Source: Cheiracanthium punctorium (Eukaryota; Arthropoda; Arachnida; Araneae; Cheiracanthiidae). From it: 64,000 bases of DNA. Below are positions 45,735 through 57,533 of the stretch, piece by piece. Both the position numbers and the translations under genes were made by a program. Every line of letters starts with the position of its first letter. Position 1 is the stretch's first letter. The stretch covers positions 62,001 to 126,000 of the forward strand of contig JAWZYV010014450.1 of NCBI GenBank assembly GCA_038373885.1, given 5' to 3'. The notes beneath the pieces are model-generated. The model was not told the origin of the DNA. It made no database searches and was given only the letters and a program-made list of their open reading frames with translations.

Positions 45735-46200
45735 TCTTTCTTGAACCATAAAACACATCTTTGGAATCGAAATCTATCTTAAAATCGTCTACTGAAACTG
45801 TTTTACAATCTTCGCCAGGCATATTCGAACTATAGGCATATTTCAACTATATTGCGTAGACATACTTTGTTTGGTATGGGCATCCTAATTTATGAGTGTA
45901 CCATGATTTCCTTCTTTTTTTCTATAAAACACTCCCTTCTTCGGAATAGAAATCTATATTAAATCTCCTACCAAAAGTCTTTACAAATTTTCACCAGGCA
46001 TAGTCAAACTATACTTCACCTTTATAAGTACCATTTGGAAAGTGTATCCTTATCCAATGAGTGTAGTGTGTTTGTCTTTTCTGTTCTATAAAACACTTCT
46101 TCGGAATTAAAATCTATGTTTAAATCGCCTACTAAAACTATTTTACAATATTCACCAGGTATTTTCTAACTATACTCAAAATATATTTATAAAAAACACA
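45735..46200 (-). repeat. Tandem array of the ~155-bp GDxNIDF unit
   Basis: Three diverged units begin 'ataaaacac' near 45750, 45924 and 46088. On the minus strand the rightmost unit reads IVLVGDLNIDFNSEEVFYRT, closest of all copies to the GDFNID motif. A 'tagcactcaaatgcta' hairpin-like word follows at ~46291, as after the 16-kb array. Confidence 0.75.
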
Positions 46201-48055
46201 TTTGGAAAGTAACACGATGCGCTAATTGTAGGAAAATCGTGTCTACACAAAAAACGTGATCAAGTGAAATAGCACTCAAATGCTAATAATAATGACTTAT
46301 CACCAGTTGCCATGACAATTTGAGTGCATTTTATTAGCAACTTAAAAATAGTCTGTTTTCTACGTACACAGTAAAAACATGCACACTGACCTAAGCTTCA
46401 TTAACCATCATTCAGATGTGTCAGTTCTCAGGACTTTTGAATGAGATTCAGGCATTTTTTAAGAATTCATTTGCTTGCCACTTGTGCAACTCCTTTCACC
46501 AAGCCAGTATGGATAAGTTCTTATTCCTTTCAAGCAAATTAGTGATAATAGCCAGAGTATCTGAAATGGTATTAAAAAAAAAAAAAAAAAATACATGAAG
46601 GCGTGTTTATTATATTAAGTGCTCAGCGTGTGATATTTAGATGCCTTAAAATGTAGAAATAGGTTAGAAATTTTAAATCCATATTTTTAATGTAAAAATG
46701 TTTTTGTTAAAAATTAGATGTGATTTGAGTTTGTAATATTATAAAACATCTTTAAGGGTATTTTCAGGTATGAATAGTTTATCCAATTTGTAGTTTGATT
46801 GATGCTTTATATTTCATGGTATTTCTTTAAGCAAATTTTGAACTTTAAGGTAATTACATTGCAACTCAAGATATAATACTCTTACCACATTTGAGAAAAT
46901 TAATAAATTATTTATTATGAGACAACAAAATAAAAATATAGGCTTAAGAAATCTCAGGCATTTTGACTCTGGAAATAAGAATATCTCGGGCTTTTTCATT
47001 TAGGAAGCTTGGCATTTCTACATCAACTTAAATACCTTAAAAATTTTACTAGCTTATAAAGTGAATCTTCTTCACTGGGCATTGCCCAAGAGAAATGTAC
47101 TGAGTCATTTGACAATATGATAAATGTATTATAAGTGATTTTTTTTTCTTTTTAAATTGAGAAAATTAAATACTGAGTATATACAAAGCATGAAACAAGG
47201 TTAAGAATCTGCATATTAAATTTATCATTTTGTTATATTCTGTCCTCTATCTGTATTAAAAGTTAATATAGTATACTCAGTTTTCTTGTAATTCCACACT
47301 TCATTTTACAATGCCATCATAAAGCTCTAAATTAGTGAGAGATTTTACTATTATAAATGGAATAAAAGAAATTTATATTTTTGCTAATTTAATTTTTATA
47401 CAGAATATAGACAAAATATTATTAATTAAATAAAACCAATAAATATGGTATTCGCATACAGCATTATATAATGAAGAGAAAGGTTTTCTTATCAAAATAT
47501 GTCACTGATGAAAAAATAAAAAAGCCCTGATACAAATGTATGGTATACAAGAAGCGAAAATTAGCAAATTGAATTTGAAGTAATATATAAAAATAATAAT
47601 AATGCTTAATAAAATGAGCCTATAACCTAATAAACTTAAAATGAACATTTGAAAGACTTGATAATAAGACAATTGATTAATGGATTCTTAATCATTGAAA
47701 AAGGATTTTTTAAATTTCCTTTTACACTACATTTTATGAAAGTGCGCATTAGTGACTTATTAACAAATAATTTTCTCTACTTGAAATAAGTAGTTTCCAG
47801 ACCAACTAATCTCAAGAACAATGTGCTTTGCTAAAAAATGATAATTGATTTATATTATAGGCTCATTTCAGTTTATTATTATTATTATTATTTTTACTTA
47901 CTTATTTACAAATAATAAATTAATGTTGACTATGTCAATATTGTTTGTTCTCGACAAAAATAAAAAATTGAAATATATTTACCATTTTTTAAAATTTGTA
48001 TGGTTAAAAAAATTTAGATTTAAATTAATATGTCTGATATTGTAAAATATATGGT

Positions 48056-48166
48056 CAGTAGTGTAGCCAGGGTTGTATTTCGGGAGGGGGTGTGTGTATC
48101 AAATTGTAAGCTAAGTAAAGGGTCACATTTCAGGGTAGGCTGCAGCCCCCTCAGAATACACCCCTA
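48056..48166. mobile_element. hAT-type MITE, 111 bp
   Basis: Starts CAGTAGTGTAGCC and ends AATACACCCCTA, an imperfect inverted pair. A perfect 8-bp duplication TATATGGT (48048-48055, 48167-48174) fixes the boundaries. Non-coding. Confidence 0.8.
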
Positions 48167-48174
48167 TATATGGT

Positions 48175-49025
48175 TATTTTATGGTTGTAGACAATTTTTA
48201 TAAAAATGTGTTAAAGGATTTTTGTCAAATGAAAGTTAACAGTTGCAGTTTTACTTGCATTACTCGAGGAATCCATTGAATAATCTAATCAATAATTTTA
48301 CAATATGATAAATGCATATAGATGTGTATTAGTTTAAAACTAAAAATTGAAAGTACATTAACATGAAATGATGTTAAACATTTGTAAAGAATCAAAGTTA
48401 TGAATCAGTTAAACTAATAAAAATTCCACTTTGTCTCTGGAATATCATTTCTGGGAAACTCATTGTATGTTTTAGCGGCTTGAAAATGTCCCTGCCCCGC
48501 CCCCTCATTTAAAAAAATACAAAACTGGTTGTTCACAGTCCAAAATAACGTACAAAATGCATCTTATTTAGAAACAAGAACTATCTTTGATTTAAATTCA
48601 TGGTAGTATGAATATTTTTTTAAAAAATACTACAAACATTATGGCTTATGTCCTTGCCTTTTAGTACCTACTTGTGCCATAAGTTCCGATACAGAAATTT
48701 GAGATTGTTTGTTGTGGTTATTTTTAGCAATAAAGGATTGACAGCCATGGCAAAATTTTTATCAAAACACAAAGAACCAATGTGAAGCTTTGAACACCAG
48801 TAGAGAGGATTGGATAACTCCACAGGACTCGGCTCTGGCTCATAAATTGAAGTCACCCCAGTGGTGGTTGAAACAGGTCCTGACTATAGCAGGTCCGTGC
48901 CCATGGCACTTTTCTATTTTGTGCCCCTATGTATAGCATTCTTAGTTTACGTATCTCTATATATAGCTCTTAACTTAATTTCTTGGCTTTTTTCTGTGTG
49001 TGTGTGTGTGTGTGTGTGCCCAGGG
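48175..49025. other. Intronic, no gene; (GT)n microsatellite
   Basis: A GT dinucleotide run of about 11 repeats lies at ~48996-49018, just left of the next hAT element. The rest is unassigned. Confidence 0.55.
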
Positions 49026-49456
49026 CAGAGCCTGAATGAGGCAGAGGAAGATGGGGCAGCTGCCCCAAGCCTGCACTCAACCGGGGCCCCTAGATCAAGA
49101 AATGTTCCTATTGTATTATGTAGCAATGTGCTTCAAGAAAATTTTTCCTCTCTCTCTCTCTGCTTAGTCTTTAATTCACTAATAAAAGTTATTAAACTAT
49201 TCTAAAAAAAGGTTTTAATAAAGCATTTTGATTAAAATCATGAATGTTTGGTCAATATGATCATTTTGTGGGTGGTACCAAAGATTCGTCATTTTTCATT
49301 TGCAAAAAAAGTTCCAAGCATTCACAAAAAGCCTGGAACGTAAGTAAGCCTGCTGTTCCAGGCTTTTTAATTTTTGCAAACTGAATGAATGCATATGAAG
49401 GGGGCCCCCATGATAAATGTCTCCCCTGGGCCCCATGTAGGCCTAGTTGGGCTCTG
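49026..49456. mobile_element. hAT-type element, CAGAGCCTG family
   Basis: Ends CAGAGCCTGAATGAGG and TAGTTGGGCTCTG. The flanking octamers GCCCAGGG / GCCCCTTG share only the first four bases and the last, so the duplication is eroded. The 'ggggcagctgcccc' palindrome near the left end matches the subterminal word of 34801-35338. Confidence 0.7.
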
Positions 49457-49980
49457 GCCCCTTGCCTGTGCAATAGTCAGAACATGGGTAAAAAAAGAAT
49501 GTGCTGGACTTACAGAAAACAAAGACTGGTTTTCCAGCAGTCTGCAGTAAAGTCAACTCAAATGTATATTGTAGTCAGTGCTCTATGAAAAGGTTTGTTA
49601 AAAATGGCATCCCAATTTAAAAAGTCTTAAACATTTGCTAAGGAAAGTAACTATGGAAATTCCAGTGAGAGTTGTGCATGCCTTGATAGATGATTCACCC
49701 TATAGACTTAAAGCCAGTTTGAAGTCAAAGGGTGACTATTTTGAATGAAAGGTGCAACGTGTTAAATTTTAAAGGAAAATAAAACTTTAAAAGATTTAGT
49801 TTTAAATTTAATTTCAGAGTTTTTTATTTTAACTCCATTATATTTGCATCAGAACTACTAGGCTATATAGTGAAAATGTATACACTACCAGGGGAACGAC
49901 TAGGGTATACACTGAAATATATAATACATTGAAAAAATTTCCTTTGCCACATCTTGTGTATAGATCATTTACCAAATTTG

Positions 49981-51016
49981 CAGGGATGTGCCAGCTTCTC
50001 CAATTGCTTCAAATTAGGCCAAACCAATCCTGATGTGCCAATCTGCTACTAAAAGATCATTTTCGGACATTTTTGCTCCAAATTCAGCTAAACTGCTCCA
50101 TTTTTAATTTTCCATATGCATTGAAAACGTTTATAAATTCCCGAATTTTTACAAAAATCATCACACATTCTAAGCATTCTAATTTCAATCTTTCTGTAAT
50201 GATCTTAAAAACGAATATTTTTTTCTTTGGCATCCCTTAGTTTAAACCTCCAATGCCTTAAGAGTAAAAATTGACCCCTGTTTTAAATTTAATTTTATAT
50301 AAATTGGTAATTTTTGGTTACCAAATTTTTTATAAGCCGCTGATGGTAGTTAACCCATTTGTGGCCAGATTTTTTGCGACTTTCATCTATTTCTGCTATT
50401 ACCAGGAATAATAGATAACTTTCTGATGTCAACTTCTTGAACAAGGGATGATTTCTTTTAAAATCATTATGTATAAAAATTGAAATGTCAACATCCTACT
50501 GGGTCATGTCAAAATATTTTGTGGAGTTGAGGTTCAATACTTGGGAATAAAGGCAAGGAAGAATAAAAAACGTTTTCAATTGATAGCAAAAATGCCGCCC
50601 AAAAAAGGGATGCTAGGCATAAATGGGTTAATATAGTTTAGTAAATATTGTATTTTTGATTTAAAATATGTATTTTGTATAGCAGTATATAAAATAACTG
50701 AATCTTTTATTTATTTCATAAGGTTTTGACTCTCCCCCCCCCCCCCAAAAAAAAAAAAAAAAAAACTTGGTTTTTGTTATTAGCTAAGAGTTTTTAAGAC
50801 CCTCCTTAATTTTCATTTTTTAGATTGGCATTCTTTAATGACTTTTCCCTTTCCCTCCAAAAATAAATTTTGCATTTCAAAATTGACATTCTTGTGCTCC
50901 AAAAATGACTTTTTCTTACTCCAAATTGCTCTAGAAATCTGTTTTTCATGCTCCAAATTGCTCCAAAAATGTCTTTTTTCTTGCTCCAAAATTTAATTTC
51001 AGCTGTCACATCCCTG
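49981..51016. mobile_element. TIR element CAGGGATGTGCCAGC
   Basis: The ends CAGGGATGTGCCAGC and GCTGTCACATCCCTG are inverted (one mismatch). A 6-bp direct repeat AATTTG flanks it (49975-49980, 51017-51022), shorter than the usual hAT 8 bp. Both subterminal regions repeat 'ttgctccaaa' words. A piggyBac MITE is inserted at 50354. Confidence 0.8.
50354..50627. mobile_element. piggyBac-type MITE, third family
   Basis: TTAA (50350-50353, 50628-50631) flanks CCCATTTGTGGCC and GGCATAAATGGG. 274 bp, non-coding, nested in the element at 49981-51016. Confidence 0.83.
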
Positions 51017-51225
51017 AATTTGGTAACAATCTGTTTAACCATTTCAGCTGCAGAATGCTATTTATTGGAGAAATATAACTACCCTGTATAATATTTTCAT
51101 GGAAAAGCAAGTAAAATGTAGGATTACGGAAAAGGTGGCTATTACTGCTGTGTCTGTGTTCATAACTAATTATTCTACTGAAAATTAATAAATGTATGAT
51201 AATAATAACAGCAACAATAATAATA

Positions 51226-51480
51226 CAGTAATCCCTCACTTATCATGGGTATTATGTTCTAAAACCATTCACGATAACCAGGCTCTGATTATTGGATGGG
51301 CACACACACACAAATAGGCCAAAATATTGAGTTTAAAACTGTGTATAGAGGCACAAAATATGAGTCAGCTGTATAAAGGGGCATAAAATTTGAAAAGTGC
51401 ACTCTGGGCATAAAAATGTTATAGTCAGGCCCTGGCGATAAGTGAAAATCCACGAAATTTATTGCCAAAGTACTGGAATC
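51226..51480 (+). mobile_element. pogo/Tigger-type fragment, left end
   Basis: TA is followed by CAGTAATCCCTCACTTATC, a classic Tigger/pogo terminus. Text resumes after the inserted hAT MITE as 'gcgataagtgaaaatccacg'. The right end is missing, so this is a fragment. Confidence 0.65.
51279..51434. mobile_element. hAT-type MITE, CAGGCTCTGATTA
   Basis: Ends CAGGCTCTGATTA and TATAGTCAGGCCCTG, flanked by ACGATAAC (51271-51278) and GCGATAAG (51435-51442), six of eight identical. Inserted in the pogo fragment. Confidence 0.75.
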
Positions 51481-52288
51481 TAAGATATGTCAACAGTGCA
51501 AGGTTGTAATTTTAGGATATTTTTATTTTACCTCTTTCAATCATAAATATTTTTAAATAACATTGGACTTTGGCATAAGTATTAATAAATAGTAATAAGG
51601 ATTAATATTATTTTTTTGCTTAGATTATCCTTTATGCTATTAAAAAATAAGATAAGAAGACATTGAATATGTATATTTTTTCCTATTAGTCATGATTTAT
51701 TTTTTATTTAAAAATTCGGTTCTTGCAGCACTAGAGCATTTGTGCTCTTAGATCAGGCAAGTTTGGACACCTCCAGAATAAATGTAGTGCACTCGTAATA
51801 ATTTAAAGTTAAATAGACTTTGGTAAAAGTTAAAATTATTTGACTCTTCACAGGGAGAAAGGTTTACAAAGGAATATTGGATAAAAAAGAAGTATATTAT
51901 ACAATAGATCAGACAAGTTTTGCTGACTAAGCAGTCATAATTATTGTTCACTAGTTGTCATTTTCAACTATATTTGTTGAACTAAGTTTGCTATATGCCA
52001 CAGAAGGAATCGTTCACTGTTTAAGCCCATCATTATAAATCATAGTGTGTAATACTGCTTTTGAATCTTATTTTCATCAAAAGAGAAAGAAAAGGGACAT
52101 TTTAGTCCTGCATATGCATCATACAACAGGCATTACAAAATTAAATTAATAAAATTTTCTAAATACACTCTCTCTCAATATAATTTTATAAATACATGCA
52201 ATATTCTTGATGGGGGAAAGTTTGTTTGGAGCAAACTCTAAGATTTTAGAAATTATTTTTAACTGCTAAACTTTTATTGTTTCCACAG

Positions 52289-52346
52289 AATTTGCTCTAA
52301 AGTCCTTAATGAAAAGAATAAGCAAGCAAATCAGTGTGTAAAATAA
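52289..52346 (+). CDS. Host gene, probable terminal coding exon
   Basis: Follows the acceptor TTCCACAG (AG at 52287-52288). Joined in phase 2 to the 41777-41938 exon it completes a Thr codon and adds ICSKVLNEKNKQANQCVK before TAA at 52344-52346. The three exons together total 1,455 coding bases, divisible by three. An AATAAA overlaps the stop codon, and further AATAAA words lie downstream (for example ~52645), so the polyadenylation site is not fixed. The exon is short and carries no domain, so it could be a chance acceptor and the true 3' exon could lie elsewhere. Confidence 0.5.
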
Positions 52347-53930
52347 AACTAGTGTATCATTATTATTGGGAATTATAACGTCATTTTAATTTAATTAATG
52401 TATTTATTATTTTTTTAAGTAATAAAATTTACTTGATTATATTCACTAGATTTCCTTATTTACAACTTAAATCCAGATTTTCAGAACAATTTTTTGTTTA
52501 TAATCAGTGATTAGTATGAGAAACAATCTTAGAAGCTTAGCATTAGGTCTGATGTACTTGCTCTGCTTTCCTGTATTAAAGCACTGCCATGAAAGAGCTA
52601 TGGTAAAATTTTATAATGCATGGTCATTATTATTATTTTGGAGAATAAATATAAATTGTTTTCATGCAGTAAATAAATGAGCAAAATTTTTTGAAATTCA
52701 AATAAAAATCAGTTTAACCCTTTTAAGGGGATTTGATACTTTTTGAGTCAAAATATGTTCATTAAAAACTGCATTTTATGTCTCACCATAAATCAGTGAA
52801 TTATGATCTAAGTAAATTTTTTAGTGTTTATTGTTAAATTTAACTAAAATTCCTTAAAGTTTTCTGACATTTTTAGTACTGAAACAAAAACAAAGTGTTT
52901 GCACCAGAATTTACAATAGTACATTTTGTGGTAACCATATGTAACTTTTGAAAGATGTTTAAAATAATTTAAATCTTTCATATCGATTCTCCTAACCTAA
53001 ACCTGAAAATTTCAAATTGACTTACGTTTTATATTATTTTATTTATTTTTTAGCGTGAAAAATGCACAAAATTTTTATGTTAAGTGTATTGATCATTTTG
53101 GGGATATACTGACTACAGATTTATCAGTAGAACATTCATGCAAAATATCAACACTCAGTAAAAAAAATCTCGTAGAAAAGTGTAAATTTAAAAAATGAAA
53201 ATAAACAAGTAATTAAATCTATTATTATGAAATTAATTAATAATCCATTAAATTAATTAATTGAGTCCTTAAAATAGTGAAAGAAGCAATCTTCACATCT
53301 TTTTCTTAAAATTGGTTTTAATCATGTTCCAGTTTAAGAATATTGGACTTTTACAACTCCTCTACCATGCATAATAAATAATAATAATAATAATAGCAGC
53401 TTACTCATTAAATAGTTAGTACGGTCGAAAAGATTATTATTTTAGTTTAATTATTTTTGAAATCTTTGAATTTAAATGAAGACAGTAGTTTTGCCATAGA
53501 TTCCCCCCCCCTTAAAAAAAGCTTCCATTTTTTTTTTTTTTTATTGATTGAAATGTGTTTTATTATTTTCTGTTATTACTTGCATTTTTAATTCACGATC
53601 GAGTGAATTAAACTTCAAATGGATTTAATTTATAAATACTTAGGAGTAGAAAGTGAGGTTACCTAACAGATCTGTTCCATACAAAAATCTTATTTTTCCT
53701 TTTCTTTATTCTAAAACCTCAAAGTTTGTCCAGGAAAAATTTCTGAGAGAAAATGGACAAGAATTTTGCTTAAAATTTTTTGACGAGATTTTGACTTTTT
53801 GTTATTAGTTATATCATTATCTGACATCGTTACATTTATACATTTCTATTTTTTAGTAAAATAAGTGGACATTTATTAAAACCAAATTTTTGGACATCGT
53901 TCATAGATTGTATTAGGCCAGACACTTACT
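52347..53930 (+). other. Probable 3' UTR then AT-rich flank
   Basis: No further gene is recognised. Repeat 52575-52690 (listed separately) lies here. Short AT-rich microsatellites occur at ~53375 and ~53545. Confidence 0.4.
52575..52690 (+). repeat. Duplicated segment, copy 1
   Basis: Words from 'attaaagcactgcc' through 'ttataatgcatggtc', 'ggagaataaatataaa' and 'ttttcatgcagtaaataaat' recur in the same order at 55660-55811. It contains an AATAAA, so it may be part of a 3' UTR or a small repeat. Confidence 0.85.
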
Positions 53931-54430
53931 TTGATTTTCAGGTAGAAATCAGTCCTGTATCGTGTTTGAAAGGCAGCTTCAGTAGATATTTTGATACTAT
54001 GTGGGCAGTTTTGGGGGCCCTGGAAGGAGTTAGGGCCGAGGCCATGTGCCTCGAATCTCCTGCCGTAAAAATTCGCTTTACCTTGTAGCCTGTGAACAAG
54101 CCAGTCTGACTGTAGCCGCCCCGTCTCATTTTACGCAATTCTGCGAAAGTAATCGCTGTTGAATAAACAAGCGCTATTTGAATGGGATGCAAGTGAACAG
54201 AATTTTCTTACACCGGGCTTTTCTTCCTCTTTCACTTTCATCAGTCTGGCGTCTGTTCTGGTGATTCGAACAAAGGTTATCGACACCGTTGACCACCGGA
54301 TAAATCCTCGAAATGATTCCTTTCAGCTAGCTTTAAAAAGTAATTTCGGCTTATTATGCGAAACCCGAAATTCTAAATCAAATATTAGAATTCGAATATT
54401 GTAAATCAAAAATTAAAGTTTGATTTAGAA
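53931..54430. other. GC-richer block with small frames on both strands
   Basis: Composition shifts to CpG-containing sequence at 53990-54330. A minus frame (53938-54192, 84 codons) and a plus frame (54159-54404, 81 codons) are open but show no motif. It could be an old exon, a CpG island or an unclassified repeat. Confidence 0.3.
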
Positions 54431-54980
54431 CGGATTGTATCTGAACTAAAGTCACTTTATTTCCCCAAATTTTATTATTATTTTTTTTCATTCGGGGCCC
54501 CGATTATCGCACGGACACTTGGAGTACGTGCGCTGGGCACACGTGCAGAAATCGCTTAAAGATGAGAGTTGAAAGCTATAGGGGCACGAAATTGGAGGCA
54601 GCAGCTGTACATAGGAACACAAAAAATTGAAAAGTGCCTTGGGCACAAAAATGTGATGGTGAAACTCTGCTGTTAAAAACGACCTGAACTCGGTAGCGGT
54701 CGCATAATTTTCCCAAGCAGGTAGATCATTCTTTTATTGATTTATTTATTGCTTAAAAAAAAAAATCGAATCCGAGTTTAACATGTTCACTCCCGTCGTT
54801 GCGAAAACGTAACCGCGAAGATTTCCTTTTCTGCTTAGCATTGCTTCAAAGCGGGGCATTCTAAGACCCCAGCACGAAATATTTAAATCAGGCCCCAATG
54901 CTGCGACTGTAGTGTTTCAGATGTTTCCCTGAACTTTTTTAAATGCAAATGCAAAATTACATCTAAAAGACAATAAGGAT
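54431..54980. other. Unassigned; possible hAT fragment
   Basis: 'cggggccccgattatcgcac' at ~54495 resembles a CAGGGCC-type hAT terminus, and 'aaaatgtgatggtgaaactctg' at ~54650 may be a decayed opposite end. No duplication can be read. Confidence 0.3.
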
Positions 54981-54988
54981 ACACATAT

Positions 54989-55380
54989 TAGAGATGAGTT
55001 CGGGCTCATTTTTTGAAGCCCGAGCCCGAAGACTTTTAATCCGAGCCCGCCCGAGCCCGAGCAATATTATTAAAGTTGGAGCCCGAGCCCGAAATGTCAG
55101 CTAAAGACAAATAAAATGAACTACTTCATTAATAGGATACAATAAATTTTGGAGCTTCACACACCTTCTAGTCCCCCGTGCCGCTATTTTCTGAAATAAG
55201 TACGTCTATTTATCCCATGAATCACTTTTTAAAATCTGTTTCAAGGAGTATGTTCAACAAAGGAGAAATTTTTCACGAGCCCGAGCCCGAACGCAATCGT
55301 GAATTACAGAGCCCGAGCCCGAGTCGGGCCCGGGCTCGGGCTCGGGCTTTCGGGCTCGGGCTGACCCCGTCTCATCTCTA
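54989..55380 (+). mobile_element. hAT-type MITE rich in GAGCCC repeats, copy 1
   Basis: The ends TAGAGATGAG and CTCATCTCTA are perfect inverted repeats, flanked by a perfect 8-bp duplication ACACATAT (54981-54988, 55381-55388). Just inside each end are runs of the hexamer GAGCCC / GGGCTC in opposite orientation, so the whole element can fold on itself. The right side has five GGG runs spaced by 3-4 bases, a strong G-quadruplex pattern. The ~190-bp middle is AT-rich. Copy 2 at 58422 is in the opposite orientation. Confidence 0.95.
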
Positions 55381-55388
55381 ACACATAT

Positions 55389-56812
55389 ATATATATACTA
55401 TATGGAAGAGTGAAAAATACTGTTTGTAAAAGGGGAAAAAAAGAAGAACTCGTAAAGCAAAGCAGGCACTTTTTGTAAAAATTTATTTTATAGCAGAAGG
55501 AATTTTAGGATGCTGAATGCTTTCAAATAAATTTACATGAAACGATCATGGCTGCGCGAAAAAGTTTTCATGTAATTTAAGCTTTTCTTTTAAAAAGCAA
55601 GTAGTAAACTTTAAGGAAATCGAAAGGGATTTTTTTTTTTGGGGGGGGGGGGGAGGGGGTATTAAAGCACTGCCGTGAAAGAGAATGGGTACAAATGGTA
55701 AAATTTTATAATGCATGGTCTTCTGCTATGAGTTTTTTTTTTTTTTAATTCTTTTGGAGAATAAATATAAACTGTTTTCATGCAGTAAATAAATAATGAG
55801 CAAAATTTTGTAGTAAAATATGCGTATATAGTATATGTTCATTGGTATGTATTTGCTTATGAATTATCTAACTCATTTTCTTTACAAATTTTTATTTATA
55901 GATCTGTTTAGTTATATACAAAACATTCTCAATTGAAAAGACTTCGCATGTCTGTATAAAAACCTGTTCAAAGTTAAAAATAATAATCGTAATATTAGAA
56001 CTATATACCGGTAGAATACGCACTATTTAAAATTTTGGGGCAATAAGGAAGATGAAATTCAGAAATTGTTATTATCCTCACCCAGACATTTTGAATTTTT
56101 TCTTTTTCCTAGTTATAAATCGAAACATTATATTAATAGAACTCAATTGATACTTATTAACTGTTATTTCTGTCTCTTTCATTAAAAAATAAATTACTAA
56201 TTATCCTGAGTTCTTTTAGGATTAAAAATACAGCGTATACTAATAATTAGTAATAACATTTTAAAAAGTTAATTTATTTCAATGCATTTTTGGAAATACA
56301 CATAATTTTTTTTTTCGCTTTTCGCAAAGCATTTCATACATTTATATACTCTAAAATGGTTGCGTTTTCTATACAATTATAATTCCCATGCATTTTTATT
56401 ATCTCCGTGTAATCAACTGTATGTGTACATTCGAAAGTAAAATACTATTTATGAACGACGTAAAATCTCGATAGAACGAATTTTGAAGGACAGAAAATCT
56501 AATTCGTAAATCTGGAGAATTCGTTAAAATGAAATCGCTTTCATTTGTTAGTCTATTTATAGAGGTGCCAGAAAGTATTTATTTGTAATTTTTTTCGTAT
56601 TTCAATATTTCGTTTAGCCAAAATCACGGAAGCGAATAATATGAAATTTGGCATGTATGGGATATTTTTACTTGGGTGCTAGATTAGGCAGCATTTTCTT
56701 AAATGGAAATTAACACAGGGTGTTACATCCCGTAACATCCGCCTATTGGGATGTTAAGAAGCCGGAACGTTCTTTCCACATAACTCTCTGTACCTAAAAA
56801 AAAAAAAAAAAT
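55389..56812. other. AT-rich, nothing recognised apart from one duplicated segment
   Basis: A T-run plus G-run lies at ~55631-55665, directly before the second copy of the 52575 repeat. No open frame or paired termini. Confidence 0.5.
55660..55811 (+). repeat. Duplicated segment, copy 2
   Basis: Matches 52575-52690 with two short insertions (including a T-run at ~55733) and a few substitutions. The left boundary coincides with a G-run. Confidence 0.85.
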
Positions 56813-57276
56813 CTGGAGTGACTCCATTCGATTTTCCGAACACTTACGATTAAGACCATGACCAAGCATTTAAATAAATTTTAATCGATGAATCATTCAA
56901 ACATATATACCCAATTGAAGCTCAATCGAATGTACCGTTTAAACGCTAGCGCACTTTCAAGAATTTCTCCCCATAGGCCATAATGTAAAAGAAATCTTTG
57001 TCGTAGCCCTGTAGAAAAACTATAAGTCCTATGCACATCCAAATCAATACCGGTCTTATAATGGTGGTTTATAACATATATACCCAATTTGAGCTCCATC
57101 GAATGCCCCATTCAGGAGCTATCGTGTTCACACACACACACACACATACATACATCTCGTAAAAATAGCATAAATGAATTCAGAAGACCTCAAAACGTGT
57201 CCATACACCAAAATCTCGAATTCGAATTTTTCATGATGACAATACTTTTCTTACATGATACATGTTCGGAAAGTAA
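56813..57276 (-). repeat. Family F repeat, copy 2 (minus, uninterrupted)
   Basis: Complementary to the family F copies at 5241 and 62573: it starts with the 'tggagtgactcc' end and finishes 'gttcggaaagta'. A (CA)n run at ~57129 and a (GA)n run at ~57276 lie in and beside it. This uninterrupted copy defines the element length as ~464 bp. Confidence 0.85.
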
Positions 57277-57533
57277 AGAGAGAGAGAGAGAGAGATAGCC
57301 ATGAAATTCTTGCTGTAGCACTTACCTCCTCCCCCCCCCCCCATTCCCTTTCTTGCAGGCATCTCTCTTAAAAGACAAGGGAAAAAAGCATCTATAAAAT
57401 TCTTTCCTTAAAATGTAAAACTTTATGAAAATGTATTTGTTTGAATTTAATTGAGAGAAACGATATTATTTATGGAAATATTTTATTCGTTAACCGGAAA
57501 TAGTCGTAAAAATGCAGTTCGTTGTTGCAGGGG

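Larger units (their letters stand above)
41939..52288 (+). other. Intron 2 of the host gene (probable)
   Basis: Donor GTAAGC, acceptor TTGTTTCCACAG. It contains the hAT remnant at 43110-44430, the tandem array at 45735-46200, four or more MITEs (48056-51434), a (TTA)n run at ~47877 and a (GT)n run at ~48996. Stretches 41950-43100, 44430-45730 and 46210-48047 show no recognised feature. An alternative acceptor before 46416 ('cattcag') would also join in phase but gives a stop after eight codons. Confidence 0.55.

Noticed and set aside
46416..46598. Alternative third exon of the host gene after the acceptor 'cattcag'
   Set aside because: In the required phase it stops after eight codons. The 52289 exon gives a longer in-phase continuation, though it is also short. 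Kept only as an alternative.
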